Shown here in pieces: positions 38,938 to 47,835 of a stretch of 64,000 nt of DNA (position 1 is its first letter; the number at the start of each line of letters is the position of its first letter). This stretch comes from Chryseobacterium sp. YIM B08800 (lineage in GTDB: Bacteria; Bacteroidota; Bacteroidia; Flavobacteriales; Weeksellaceae), in the NCBI RefSeq assembly GCF_026163565.1, contig NZ_JAPDKN010000028.1, positions 26,161 to 90,160 of the forward strand, read 5' to 3'. The notes under the pieces were generated by a model. The model searched no databases. It saw only the letters and a list, made by a program, of their open reading frames with translations, and had not been told where the DNA came from. A program made the translations under genes and the position numbers.

Positions 38938-40146
38938 GCTTGATGGTTTATCTTTCGGGGGAAGTACATTGAGCATCTCCGCATGAATCTTTTCAGCTGC
39001 AGAATCGAGTCTGTCCTGAACAATTTCAGAATCTTTTGACTTATAAACTATTCCTACATGATAGTCGATTGGAAGAAATTTCACGACTTCTTCACATTCA
39101 AAATCTTTATAATTGGGAGCTAAATCTTTAATCAACGCTACGATCAACCCTGAATAATATCCAGTTGGTTTCGAAACTTCGTAATGATTTCCTCTTAACA
39201 ATGCGTCTTCAATTTTTGCCCATTCACGCCAAATATTAATGTTGCTCGATGCTTCTACCAAATCAGGAATATGGGCGCCTCCAACTCTTGAGGATGTTTC
39301 CAGGAAATACCATTTTTTGTCTTCTTTACCACGAATAAATTCTGTGTGTGTAGCACCATTAAGCAAGCCAAAGTTGTTTAAAACTTTGGCATTGGCTTCT
39401 TCCAAAGCTTTAAATTCTTCAGAATATCTTCCAAGAGTTTTGGTTCTGAAAACTCCGCCTTCGTGAGAAACCTGCATTGGTGGAGCAAGATATTTTGACG
39501 CAGAGGTAAAAACAATCTCTTTATTGAATGTTAAACTGTCAACATGGTAAACATCGCCTGGTTTAAAACTTTCGAGAAGAAACAAATGTCTTTCTTCGCC
39601 CAGTTTTTCCAACGCATTCCAAAGTTCTTCCTGCGTTTTTAATTTTTTAATTCCTGATGCTGAAGCTTCAGAACGTGGTTTTAAAACCCAGGGTGGAGAA
39701 ACTTTTTCAGTAAAATCTTTTACTTCCTGATCATTAAATACAGCAGTGAATTCAGGAACATTGATTCCTGTATCTTTTGCTTTTTGGCGCATTGCCAATT
39801 TATCTCTGAAATAACGGTGCGTTGTCTGTCCCATTCCGGGAATACGGAATGTCTCACGAATCAGCGCAGCTTTTTCAACATCATAATCATCCAAAGCGAT
39901 TACAGCATCTACTTTTCGGGTTTTCATCAAGTGAGAAAATCCCTGAATAAGATGATCGAGATTCCAGACCGAAGGTTTTATTTCCGGCATATAGAAAACT
40001 TCATCGACAGCGTGCCATGGCCAGTTTTTTTCTTTTAAATTTTCCGATGTTACGAGGATGATTTTATTGCCGAGTTTTTTCATCTCGTCCATAAAATCGT
40101 AACCTTTAAAATAGCACGAAATACATACGATGGTTTTCTCCTTCAT
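38935..40146 (-). CDS. ATP-grasp ligase (carbamoyl-phosphate-synthase-like)
   Basis: A 403-residue ATP-grasp enzyme, first gene of the run. An N-terminal Rossmann-like domain (CISCYFKGYDFMDEM, VDAVIALDDYDVEKAALI) precedes PPWVLKPRSEASASGIKKL (nucleotide-binding), LFLLESFKPGDVYHVDSL and the metal-binding THTEFIRG...YFLETSSRVGGAHIPDL. The pattern fits D-Ala-D-Ala-ligase/biotin-carboxylase-like amide or peptide-forming enzymes. The substrate is unknown. Its 3' end merges with the heptamer array; the esterase gene follows about 100 bases on. Confidence 0.9.
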   Translation of the reverse strand: MKEKTIVCISCYFKGYDFMDEMKKLGNKIILVTSENLKEKNWPWHAVDEVFYMPEIKPSVWNLDHLIQGFSHLMKTRKVDAVIALDDYDVEKAALIRETFRIPGMGQTTHRYFRDKLAMRQKAKDTGINVPEFTAVFNDQEVKDFTEKVSPPWVLKPRSEASASGIKKLKTQEELWNALEKLGEERHLFLLESFKPGDVYHVDSLTFNKEIVFTSASKYLAPPMQVSHEGGVFRTKTLGRYSEEFKALEEANAKVLNNFGLLNGATHTEFIRGKEDKKWYFLETSSRVGGAHIPDLVEASSNINIWREWAKIEDALLRGNHYEVSKPTGYYSGLIVALIKDLAPNYKDFECEEVVKFLPIDYHVGIVYKSKDSEIVQDRLDSAAEKIHAEMLNVLPPKDKPSS

Positions 40147-40286
40147 ATAATGATTTTTAATTTTTATTAAATTATAAAAAATAAAAGCTTATGATTACTG
40201 ATTATTTAATATTAAAAATTGATAATCGGTGTGCTTTTGAAAATTACTAATCAAGTATAAGAAGAAAAATTTTAAAAAACTAATTT

Positions 40287-41702
40287 TTAATGATAATTTT
40301 CGATTAAATCGGCCAGTAATTGCACTCCAAAGCCGGTTGCTGCTTTTTCTTTTGCATATCCTACGTTTCCAAATGCAACTCCTGCAATGTCGAGATGTGC
40401 CCAGTTTGGGTGGTTTCCGATGAATTGTTCCAGAAATTTTGCAGCAATAATACAATCTCCAAGAGGTTTCATTGAAATGTTTTTAAAATCGGCAACATCA
40501 GATTTGAAATCATCTAACCAAACATCCCATAAAGGCAGATTCCATAATCGCTGATTGGTTTTATCCCCTGTTTTAATTAAAAGATTTTTCAAGTTTTCAT
40601 TGTTAGAAAACATCGCTCCGCAAGTGTCTCCAAACATTCTTACAGAGCTTCCTGTAAGGGTTGCAAGATCAATCAGAATATCGGTTTTATAATTTTTTGA
40701 AAGATAAGATAGGCCGTCTGCAAGAGTCATTCTGCCTTCTGCGTCGGTGTTTAAAACTTCAATTGTTTTTCCGTTGTAAGCAGTGATAACATCACTCGGT
40801 AAATAAGCGTTTTCAGAAATTGCATTGTCGGTAATCGGTAAAATCGCAGTAATGTTAACGGGAAGTTTCATTTGCGATGCGTAAATTAATGCTCCAATCA
40901 CTGCAGTTGCGCCTCCCATATCAGATTTCATGTAATGCATATTGTCTGAAGTTTTCAGGGAAATTCCTCCTGTATCAAATAAAACGCATTTTCCTACAAG
41001 ACCGAAAGTCTTTGCTTTTTTTTCAGTGGTTTTATATTCTAAAATTGTAAAAGCAGCATCATGCGCACTTCCCTGATTCACAGAAAGAAAGGCTCCAAGA
41101 CCCAATTCTTCGCATTTTTTTCTATTAAAAACGGTGTATTTTAACTGATTTTTCTTGGCTAAATTTTTCAGATAAGTATTAAAGATTTCAGGCTTTTTTA
41201 AATTAGCAGGTTTATTAAGCCAATCCTGACAAGCGGTTTGACCTTCACAAATAGCATTGATCCGAGAAGAAATAACATCTAGTTTTTTCTGGCTTAAATT
41301 CCCAAAATGAAGTTCGAAAGATTTATTCCAAAAAGGATGGTTTTTATCAAAAGGGTAAGTGTAGGTTCCTAAAAGTAATCCTTTTGCGAATTCTTCAAAT
41401 TGTTTTTCATTAATAAATTCAGAAACGAGTAAAGTTGCTACGGTTTGCAGGTTTTTTTTCTGAGTTTGAGAAAATTTTACTCCAATTTGCTGAAATTCAA
41501 AATTCTGTAAAGTCTCTTTTCCAAGACCTATATAATAAATGATGTTTTTTTCGTTAGCTTCTACGAAAACTTCATGTTTTTTTCCTGAGAAAAGCAAACC
41601 AATATTTTTATTGAATTTTTTAGAGTTTAAATTCCAGGATTCTTCTGTAAATAATTGAAAAATCTGTGCGTACTGTTTATTTTTTTTGTTGAGTAATTGC
41701 AT
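40287..41702 (-). CDS. M17 leucyl aminopeptidase
   Basis: A 471-residue two-zinc aminopeptidase. Metal-site residues are in VGKCVLFDTGGISLK (Lys and Asp), HYMKSDMGG (Asp) and the signature NTDAEGRMTLADGL (Asp, Glu and the Arg). It removes N-terminal residues from peptides in the cytoplasm and forms hexamers in characterised members. It is co-directional with the upstream esterase gene (19-base gap) and precedes the amidoligase run by 140 bases. It could process the run's product or be a housekeeping peptidase. Confidence 0.95.
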   Translation of the reverse strand: MQLLNKKNKQYAQIFQLFTEESWNLNSKKFNKNIGLLFSGKKHEVFVEANEKNIIYYIGLGKETLQNFEFQQIGVKFSQTQKKNLQTVATLLVSEFINEKQFEEFAKGLLLGTYTYPFDKNHPFWNKSFELHFGNLSQKKLDVISSRINAICEGQTACQDWLNKPANLKKPEIFNTYLKNLAKKNQLKYTVFNRKKCEELGLGAFLSVNQGSAHDAAFTILEYKTTEKKAKTFGLVGKCVLFDTGGISLKTSDNMHYMKSDMGGATAVIGALIYASQMKLPVNITAILPITDNAISENAYLPSDVITAYNGKTIEVLNTDAEGRMTLADGLSYLSKNYKTDILIDLATLTGSSVRMFGDTCGAMFSNNENLKNLLIKTGDKTNQRLWNLPLWDVWLDDFKSDVADFKNISMKPLGDCIIAAKFLEQFIGNHPNWAHLDIAGVAFGNVGYAKEKAATGFGVQLLADLIENYH

Positions 41703-41721
41703 TTTTTAAATCGTTTTATTT

Positions 41722-42837
41722 TTAATATTTTTCTTGTTGTGGTGTTACTTCAACAGGATTTTCTTTATTGTTATAGAACAGCCATTCAATTGCCCTTGGA
41801 AACTCCTGTGACCAATAAAATTCACTGTGTTCACCGTCGGGATTGATATTGGTTTTAAATTCAAAATCAAAAAGATTTTTCTTTTCCCACCGTTTTAAAT
41901 AATTTTCAAAAACCTGAATTCTTTTGACCATTTTAGAGCCTTCCTTTTCGCCACCATAAAGATAAATTTTGGTTTTAAAAGGAACTCTGAAACTCATCAT
42001 CGGAAAGTTATTGTTGGGTTCTATCCAAAGTGAGGGTGAAAAAATAAGCAGTTTAGAATACACTTCAGGATAAAGAAAACCACTGTACAAACTAATGAGT
42101 GCTCCTAAAGAACTTCCGCCAATTCCCGTGTTTTCACGGTCTTTTTTTGTGCGATAATGTTCATCAATAAAAGGTTTTAGAGTATCTGTGACAAATCTGA
42201 TGTATTTTTTTCCTTCTGATCCGTTGGCAACGTTATCATTATCAAAAATATATTCTTTAATTCGGTCTTCACTACCATGTTCTATTGCGATTACAATAAC
42301 ATCTCCACGACCATATTCAGCAAGAATAGACAGTTTTTTGTCGATTTCCCAGTTTCCGTATGCGCTGCCTTCGTTGAATAAATTTTGAGCATCCTGAAGA
42401 TAAAGCACAGGGTATTTCTTATTTGAAATATAATAATCGTAGGGGAGAAGCGCCCAAACTTTACGATAACGATCGAGCTGCGGAATATAAAATTCTTCGG
42501 AAATCACCTCAACAATAGGGAAAAACTCATCTTTAAATGGTCCCCAATTGAATCTCCATTTTTCTACAAAATCATTGGTTGTGGCAGATTTTTTCTTGAC
42601 TTTTCTGTTGGGTGTAATGTTTCCGTATTGATCCAGTTCTACATTTTCCCAACCTCCTTTTGTGAATTTATATTCTATATCATCACCGAGCAATTGGTCT
42701 TCAATGTCAATGCTGTAGGTACTTTCATCCAAAATTTTAAGTTGAAAATCGTAATCTTTCGGGTTCCATTTATTAAAATTTCCGGTGATGAAAATAGGTC
42801 TGTTGTCTTCTTCTGCCGTATTGAGCGTAAATTTCAT
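41722..42837 (-). CDS. Esterase with N-terminal carbohydrate-binding-like domain
   Basis: A 371-residue protein in two parts. Residues 1 to about 95 look like a CBM48/CBM20-type beta-sandwich (PIFITGNFNKWNPKDYDF, then IEYKFTKGGWENVELDQYGN), the kind that binds alpha-glucan. Residues about 115-360 are an esterase D/IroE-like alpha/beta hydrolase with nucleophile region GIGGSSLGALIS. There is no signal peptide, so it acts in the cytoplasm. It is divergent from glgB, which suggests a role near glycogen, but no activity can be assigned. Confidence 0.82.
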   Translation of the reverse strand: MKFTLNTAEEDNRPIFITGNFNKWNPKDYDFQLKILDESTYSIDIEDQLLGDDIEYKFTKGGWENVELDQYGNITPNRKVKKKSATTNDFVEKWRFNWGPFKDEFFPIVEVISEEFYIPQLDRYRKVWALLPYDYYISNKKYPVLYLQDAQNLFNEGSAYGNWEIDKKLSILAEYGRGDVIVIAIEHGSEDRIKEYIFDNDNVANGSEGKKYIRFVTDTLKPFIDEHYRTKKDRENTGIGGSSLGALISLYSGFLYPEVYSKLLIFSPSLWIEPNNNFPMMSFRVPFKTKIYLYGGEKEGSKMVKRIQVFENYLKRWEKKNLFDFEFKTNINPDGEHSEFYWSQEFPRAIEWLFYNNKENPVEVTPQQEKY

Positions 42838-43006
42838 TATGTGTTTTTAACGGTTTAAAACTTTTAAATTTATAAAAAATATTTTTATGAATTCTTTTTA
42901 ATATTGATTAAAAATAGCTTTTGCCAAGGGAAAATTTTATATATTTGGTAGTCATCGTAATTTTGTAAAAGATATATGTTTATGATGATGTAGACCAAAA
43001 CCGATT

Positions 43007-44959
43007 ATGATGAATTTTGTAAAAACCTACACTCTTTTTACGGATCATGATATTTATCTTTTTAAAGAAGGTAAACATTACAGACTCTACGAAAAGTTTG
43101 GTGCTCATTCTGTTGAGAAAGACGGAATAAAAGGGGTTTATTTTTCGGTTTGGGCTCCGAATGCCAAAAAAGTTTCCGTTATCGGGAATTTTAATAACTG
43201 GAATCACCGCGAACATATCCTTTTCCCAAGATGGGATCAATCGGGGATTTGGGAGGGTTTTATTCCTGCTCTTTCTTGGGGTACGCTTTATAAGTATGCA
43301 ATAGAAACAGCTCAGGGAAAAATATTAGAAAAAAGTGATCCTTATGCGTTAAGTTGGGAGCAGAACCTTCAGGCTGCATCAATGGTTTCTACCAATTGGT
43401 ATGAATGGAGCGATTACGAATGGATGGAAAATCGGTGGCAAAAAAATAGTTTAGATGCTCCTATTTCAGTTTACGAAATACATTTAGGCTCATGGCTGCG
43501 GAACGAAACCAATCCTGAAAAATTCCTGAATTACAGAGGTATTGCCTCAAAACTGGTTCCTTATATTAAGGATATGGGTTTTACTCATGTAGAGTTTATG
43601 CCCGTGATGGAATATCCTTATGATCCGAGTTGGGGCTATCAGATTACAGGTTTTTTTGCGGCAACTTCTCGTTTTGGTTCTCCGCAGGATTTAATGTTTT
43701 TAATCAATGAACTTCATAAAAATGATATTGGCGTTATTTTAGATTGGGTTCCATCGCATTTTCCGGGTGATGCCAATGGATTGCATCGTTTTGATGGTTC
43801 TTATTTATATGAACATGAAGATCCCAGAAAAGGCTTTCACCCCGATTGGAAATCTTATATTTTTAATTACGGACGAAATGAAGTGAAATCTTTCCTGATT
43901 TCAAATGCTGTCTTCTGGCTCGATCGTTATCATGCAGACGGACTTCGGGTTGATGCGGTAACTTCAATGCTTCATTTGGATTACTCAAGAAATGAAGGTG
44001 AATGGGAACCGAATATTTACGGAGAAAATGTAAATCTTGAAGCAAAAACTTTTCTTCAGGAATTTAATACAGCCGTTTATAAAGAATTTGGAGATAATAT
44101 CATAACTATTGCCGAGGAGAGTTCAGATTTTCCAATGTTGACAAAACCGGTACATGAAGGTGGAGTAGGGTTTGGAATGAAATGGATGATGGGTTGGATG
44201 CATGATACTTTATTTTATTTTAAAGAAGATCCGATCAATAGAAAACATCACCATAACAAGCTGACTTTTTCTTCGATGTATATGTATAATGAAAATTATA
44301 TGATTCCGCTTTCTCATGATGAAGTGGTACACGGAAAAGCCAGTCTGATCTATAAAATGAAAGGCGATGAATGGCAGAAATTTGCCAATCTCAGAGCTTT
44401 GTATATTTATATGTTTACGCATCCCGGAGCAAAATTGCTATTTATGGGCGACGAATTCGGGCAAACCAATGAATGGAATTTTAAGCAGAGTTTAGATTGG
44501 CATTTATTGCAATATCCGGTTCATAAAGGCTTGCAGACTTTAGTGAAGGATCTGAATCATCTTTATAAGAACGAAACGGCACTTTTTGAAAATCAATTCA
44601 ATCAAAATGGTTTTGAATGGGTTGAAGCCAATGATCAAGAAAATTCTGTCTATATTTATTTAAGGAAAGGGAAAAGGCGGGATGATGTTTTTATGGTAAT
44701 TTTAAATCTCACTCCAAATGTTTTAGATTATAAAGTTGGCGTAAATTTAGGTGCACACTGGGAGGTAGTTCTTAATTCGGATGATGAAAAATATTGTGGA
44801 AGCGGAGTTGAAGCGAATATTTTCAGAGAAGATCATGATGAATGGATGAACCGTCCAAGATCAATAAGCCTGAATCTTCCGCCACTTTCCGGAATTATTT
44901 TAAAACAGAGAAAAGATAAAAAGTATAAATTAAATAGGATTAAACAACACAAAAAATGA
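43007..44959 (+). CDS. glgB: 1,4-alpha-glucan branching enzyme
   Basis: Introduces alpha-1,6 branches into glycogen. The 650-residue protein has a CBM48 domain at the start (GVYFSVWAPNAKKVSVIGNF) and a GH13 barrel. The nucleophile is Asp316 in GLRVDAVTS, the acid/base Glu is at about 370 in ITIAEES, and LSHDEVVHGK supplies the third carboxylate. DWVPSHFPGD is branching-enzyme-specific. The C-terminal beta domain is complete. The stop overlaps the glgA start by 4 bases (ATGA), so the genes are translationally coupled. Two adjacent ATGs are possible starts. Confidence 0.97.
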   Translation: MMNFVKTYTLFTDHDIYLFKEGKHYRLYEKFGAHSVEKDGIKGVYFSVWAPNAKKVSVIGNFNNWNHREHILFPRWDQSGIWEGFIPALSWGTLYKYAIETAQGKILEKSDPYALSWEQNLQAASMVSTNWYEWSDYEWMENRWQKNSLDAPISVYEIHLGSWLRNETNPEKFLNYRGIASKLVPYIKDMGFTHVEFMPVMEYPYDPSWGYQITGFFAATSRFGSPQDLMFLINELHKNDIGVILDWVPSHFPGDANGLHRFDGSYLYEHEDPRKGFHPDWKSYIFNYGRNEVKSFLISNAVFWLDRYHADGLRVDAVTSMLHLDYSRNEGEWEPNIYGENVNLEAKTFLQEFNTAVYKEFGDNIITIAEESSDFPMLTKPVHEGGVGFGMKWMMGWMHDTLFYFKEDPINRKHHHNKLTFSSMYMYNENYMIPLSHDEVVHGKASLIYKMKGDEWQKFANLRALYIYMFTHPGAKLLFMGDEFGQTNEWNFKQSLDWHLLQYPVHKGLQTLVKDLNHLYKNETALFENQFNQNGFEWVEANDQENSVYIYLRKGKRRDDVFMVILNLTPNVLDYKVGVNLGAHWEVVLNSDDEKYCGSGVEANIFREDHDEWMNRPRSISLNLPPLSGIILKQRKDKKYKLNRIKQHKK

Positions 44960-46362
44960 CAATATTTCACCTCAGTACAGAATGTTATCCCGTAGCAAAA
45001 GTTGGCGGACTTGCAGATGTGGTCGGTGCTTTGCCAAAATATCAGAACAAAATAAAAGAGGTCAACGCAAAAGTCGTAATGCCCTGGTACAACAAACATT
45101 TTATGTACGACTATGATTTTGAAGTGGTTTTTGATGGCTTTATTCATCAAGGTTCCAATATGCTTCAGGTTCAGGTAATGAAAGAAACGACGGATGTTTT
45201 GGGATTTGAATTGTTCATGGTGAAAATTCCCGGTTTGCTCGATCGTGAAAATCCTTATGGCTATCAAGATGAAAGTTTTCAGTTTTTAGCTTTTCAGCAC
45301 GGGGTTTTACATTGGTTGACTGCGATGAAAATTCGTCCCGATGTTTTGCATTGTCATGATTACCATACAGGTTTGGTTCCTTTTATGATAGAAAACTGTG
45401 ATGAGTTTGAATTTCTGAAAGGGGTAAAAACCATAGGAACGATTCATAACGGAGAATATCAGGGAATGATGAGTTGGGATATGGTCAATTATATGCCTGC
45501 TTTTGATTATCACAAATGGGGACTTCTCGACTGGAATGGTTTTATCAATCCTTTGGCGAGTATGATTAAGTGTTGTAGCGCCTTTACAACGGTTTCGGAA
45601 GGCTATCTTGAAGAATTGTTTGTAAGCTTCAGAGGTCTCGAAAGCTTGGTAAGAGAAGAATTTTCCAAAGCTTATGGAATTATCAACGGGATTGATACCG
45701 ATGTATGGAATCCAGAGACCGATCCGATGATTGATTTTAATTTTAATAGTAAAAATGCACTTAAAATAAAGAAGAAAAATAAGGCTAAGCTTTGTAAAGA
45801 ATATGGTTTAAACCCTGAACTTCCTTTGTTTGCTTTTATCGGAAGATTTGCTACTGAAAAAGGCGCAGATCTGCTTCCGGATTTAATTTGGCGAAGCATT
45901 AAGCAGAGTTTTGGAGGTTTGAATATTATTGTTCTCGGCTCAGGAAATGCTTATATAGAACAGCAGTTGAAAGAATTGGACTCAGTTTATTCAAATTTTG
46001 CGACAGATATTGGATATAAAGAGCATCTTTCTCATAAAATTTACGCTTCGGCAGATTTTTTGTTGATGCCTTCAAGAGTTGAGCCTTGCGGTCTCAATCA
46101 GATGTATGCAATGCGTTATGGGACTGTTCCTGTCGTGAGTTATACAGGTGGATTGAGAGATACTGTAAAAGATATTACAACCGGAGGTTCCGGCTTAAAT
46201 TTTACCTATCCCGGAGTTGACGATATTATTCACGCGATGAGTCGTGGTGTGAATATTTATAAAAACAAAGCGCAAATGGATGAATTGGTTCTGTCTAATA
46301 TGAAATTTGACTTTGCCTGGGAAAAATCAGCTGAAAAATATTTAACATTATATAAAAATTAA
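44956..46362 (+). CDS. glgA: Glycogen synthase (GT5)
   Basis: Extends alpha-1,4-glucan from ADP-glucose. The 468-residue GT5 protein begins with HLSTECYPVAKVGGLADVVGAL, whose KVGGL at 15-19 is the ADP-glucose-binding KxGGL motif. The second Rossmann domain carries the catalytic-site stretch MPSRVEPCGLNQMYAMRYGTVPVV and the following TGGLRDT. It overlaps glgB by 4 bases and is followed by glgC after 17 bases, so it is the middle gene of the glycogen operon. Confidence 0.96.
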   Translation: MTIFHLSTECYPVAKVGGLADVVGALPKYQNKIKEVNAKVVMPWYNKHFMYDYDFEVVFDGFIHQGSNMLQVQVMKETTDVLGFELFMVKIPGLLDRENPYGYQDESFQFLAFQHGVLHWLTAMKIRPDVLHCHDYHTGLVPFMIENCDEFEFLKGVKTIGTIHNGEYQGMMSWDMVNYMPAFDYHKWGLLDWNGFINPLASMIKCCSAFTTVSEGYLEELFVSFRGLESLVREEFSKAYGIINGIDTDVWNPETDPMIDFNFNSKNALKIKKKNKAKLCKEYGLNPELPLFAFIGRFATEKGADLLPDLIWRSIKQSFGGLNIIVLGSGNAYIEQQLKELDSVYSNFATDIGYKEHLSHKIYASADFLLMPSRVEPCGLNQMYAMRYGTVPVVSYTGGLRDTVKDITTGGSGLNFTYPGVDDIIHAMSRGVNIYKNKAQMDELVLSNMKFDFAWEKSAEKYLTLYKN

Positions 46363-46379
46363 AAAAAACGCAGATATTT

Positions 46380-47648
46380 ATGAAACACAACGTTATTTCT
46401 ATTGTGTTGGGAGGAGGTAGAGGAACAAGGCTTTTTCCATTAACCTATACAAGGTCTAAACCCGCTGTTCCGATTGCAGGAAAATACAGATTGGTAGATA
46501 TTCCGATCTCGAATTGTCTTAACTCAGGATTGAATAAGATTTTGGTTTTGACTCAGTTTAATTCAGCTTCTCTTAACTCGCACATTAAAAATTCTTACCA
46601 CTTTGATATTTTCAGTCAGGGTTTTGTAGATATTTTGGCGGCAGAGCAGAATGTTGACAGTGATAGCTGGTTTCAGGGAACTGCAGATGCGGTTCGCCAA
46701 TCGATGAAACATCTTGAAAAGTATGATTATGAATATATTTTGATTCTTTCAGGGGATCAGCTGTATCAGATGGATTTTAATGAAATGCTCGATTTCCATA
46801 TCGATAATGGAGGTGATGTAACCATTGCAACTATTCCTGTCAACGCAAAAGATGCAACAGGTTTCGGAATTTTAAAATCTGATGATGATGGAAATATCAC
46901 TTCATTCGTTGAGAAACCCGGATTTGATGAGCTCGAAGGCTTACAGTCTGAAGTTTCAGACGAAAATAAAATGAAGGGAAAAGAGTTTTTAGCTTCAATG
47001 GGAATTTATATTTTCTCTAAAACTATTTTAAAGAAAATGTTTGATGAAGGAGCGGGAGACGATTTCGGAAAAGATATTATCCCCAATTCTATCGGAAAAT
47101 ACACAACATTGAGCTATCAATATGAAGGTTACTGGACGGACATTGGAACGATTGAGTCTTTCTACGAAGCCAACTTAGATCTTTGTCACGATTTCCCACA
47201 GTTCAATTTGTTTTCATCAGCGCCAATTTTTACGCGTGCAAGAATGCTTCCGCCATCAAAAGTGAACGGTTCTTATGTAAGCAAAGCTGTTTTTGGAGAC
47301 GGATGCATCATTATGGCAGATAAAATTGAAAATTCTGTGATTGGAAACCGTACAAGAGTAGATAAAGGAAGCACGATTGTAAATTCCTACATTATGGGAG
47401 CCGATTTTTATCAAAATACCACAGAAATTGTGAATAACGACCGAAAAGGTTTACCCAACATGGGAATCGGGAAATACTGCTACATTGAGAAAGCAATTTT
47501 AGACAAAAACTGCTTCATTGGTGATAATGTAAGAATTATTGGAGGAAAACATCTTCAGGACGGTGATTACGGAACGCATTCAGTACAAGACGGAATTGTT
47601 GTCGTGAAAAAAGGTGCCGTTTTAAAACCAGGAACGCACATTGGATAA
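46380..47648 (+). CDS. glgC: Glucose-1-phosphate adenylyltransferase
   Basis: Makes ADP-glucose from ATP and glucose-1-phosphate, the committed step of glycogen synthesis. The 422-residue protein has the nucleotidyltransferase start LGGGRGTRLFPLT, the sugar-site stretch ISNCLNSGL, a GTADAVRQ loop, FVEKPGFDEL and YWTDIGTI. The left-handed beta-helix at the C-terminus (about 300-420) ends with GAVLKPGTHIG. It is the third gene of the operon. No glgP or glgX follows. Confidence 0.96.
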   Translation: MKHNVISIVLGGGRGTRLFPLTYTRSKPAVPIAGKYRLVDIPISNCLNSGLNKILVLTQFNSASLNSHIKNSYHFDIFSQGFVDILAAEQNVDSDSWFQGTADAVRQSMKHLEKYDYEYILILSGDQLYQMDFNEMLDFHIDNGGDVTIATIPVNAKDATGFGILKSDDDGNITSFVEKPGFDELEGLQSEVSDENKMKGKEFLASMGIYIFSKTILKKMFDEGAGDDFGKDIIPNSIGKYTTLSYQYEGYWTDIGTIESFYEANLDLCHDFPQFNLFSSAPIFTRARMLPPSKVNGSYVSKAVFGDGCIIMADKIENSVIGNRTRVDKGSTIVNSYIMGADFYQNTTEIVNNDRKGLPNMGIGKYCYIEKAILDKNCFIGDNVRIIGGKHLQDGDYGTHSVQDGIVVVKKGAVLKPGTHIG

Positions 47649-47787
47649 AGGGCTGGAAGTTTGACGCTGGAAGCTGGGTGTTTTGAGAGGTGATAATTTT
47701 GAAATTTATCAATTAATCAAAATCTAAGCAGTTGAATGTGACATCCATCATCCTTTCATCCAACACCCATCAAAAATAAAAAACAAG

Positions 47788-47815
47788 AGTGATCAAGATA
47801 TTGGTCACTTTTTTT
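47788..47815 (+). terminator. Terminator after the glycogen operon
   Basis: A 9-bp stem with one G:U pair (AGTGATCAA / TTGGTCACT) and a GATA loop is followed by six T. The 130 bases between glgC and this hairpin hold only short GGAAGCTGG/CATCCATC-type repeats. Confidence 0.75.
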
Positions 47816-47831
47816 ATTTGTATTACTTTTG
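47801..47831 (+). promoter_or_regulatory. Candidate promoter of the SRPBCC gene, inside the terminator
   Basis: TTG at 47801-47803 and TACTTTTG at 47824-47831 are exactly 20 bases apart, the best full match to the Bacteroidota TTG-N(19-21)-TAnnTTTG promoter in the window. The ATG of the next gene is only 5 bases after the -7 box, so the transcript could be leaderless. Confidence 0.5.
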
Positions 47832-47835
47832 TACG

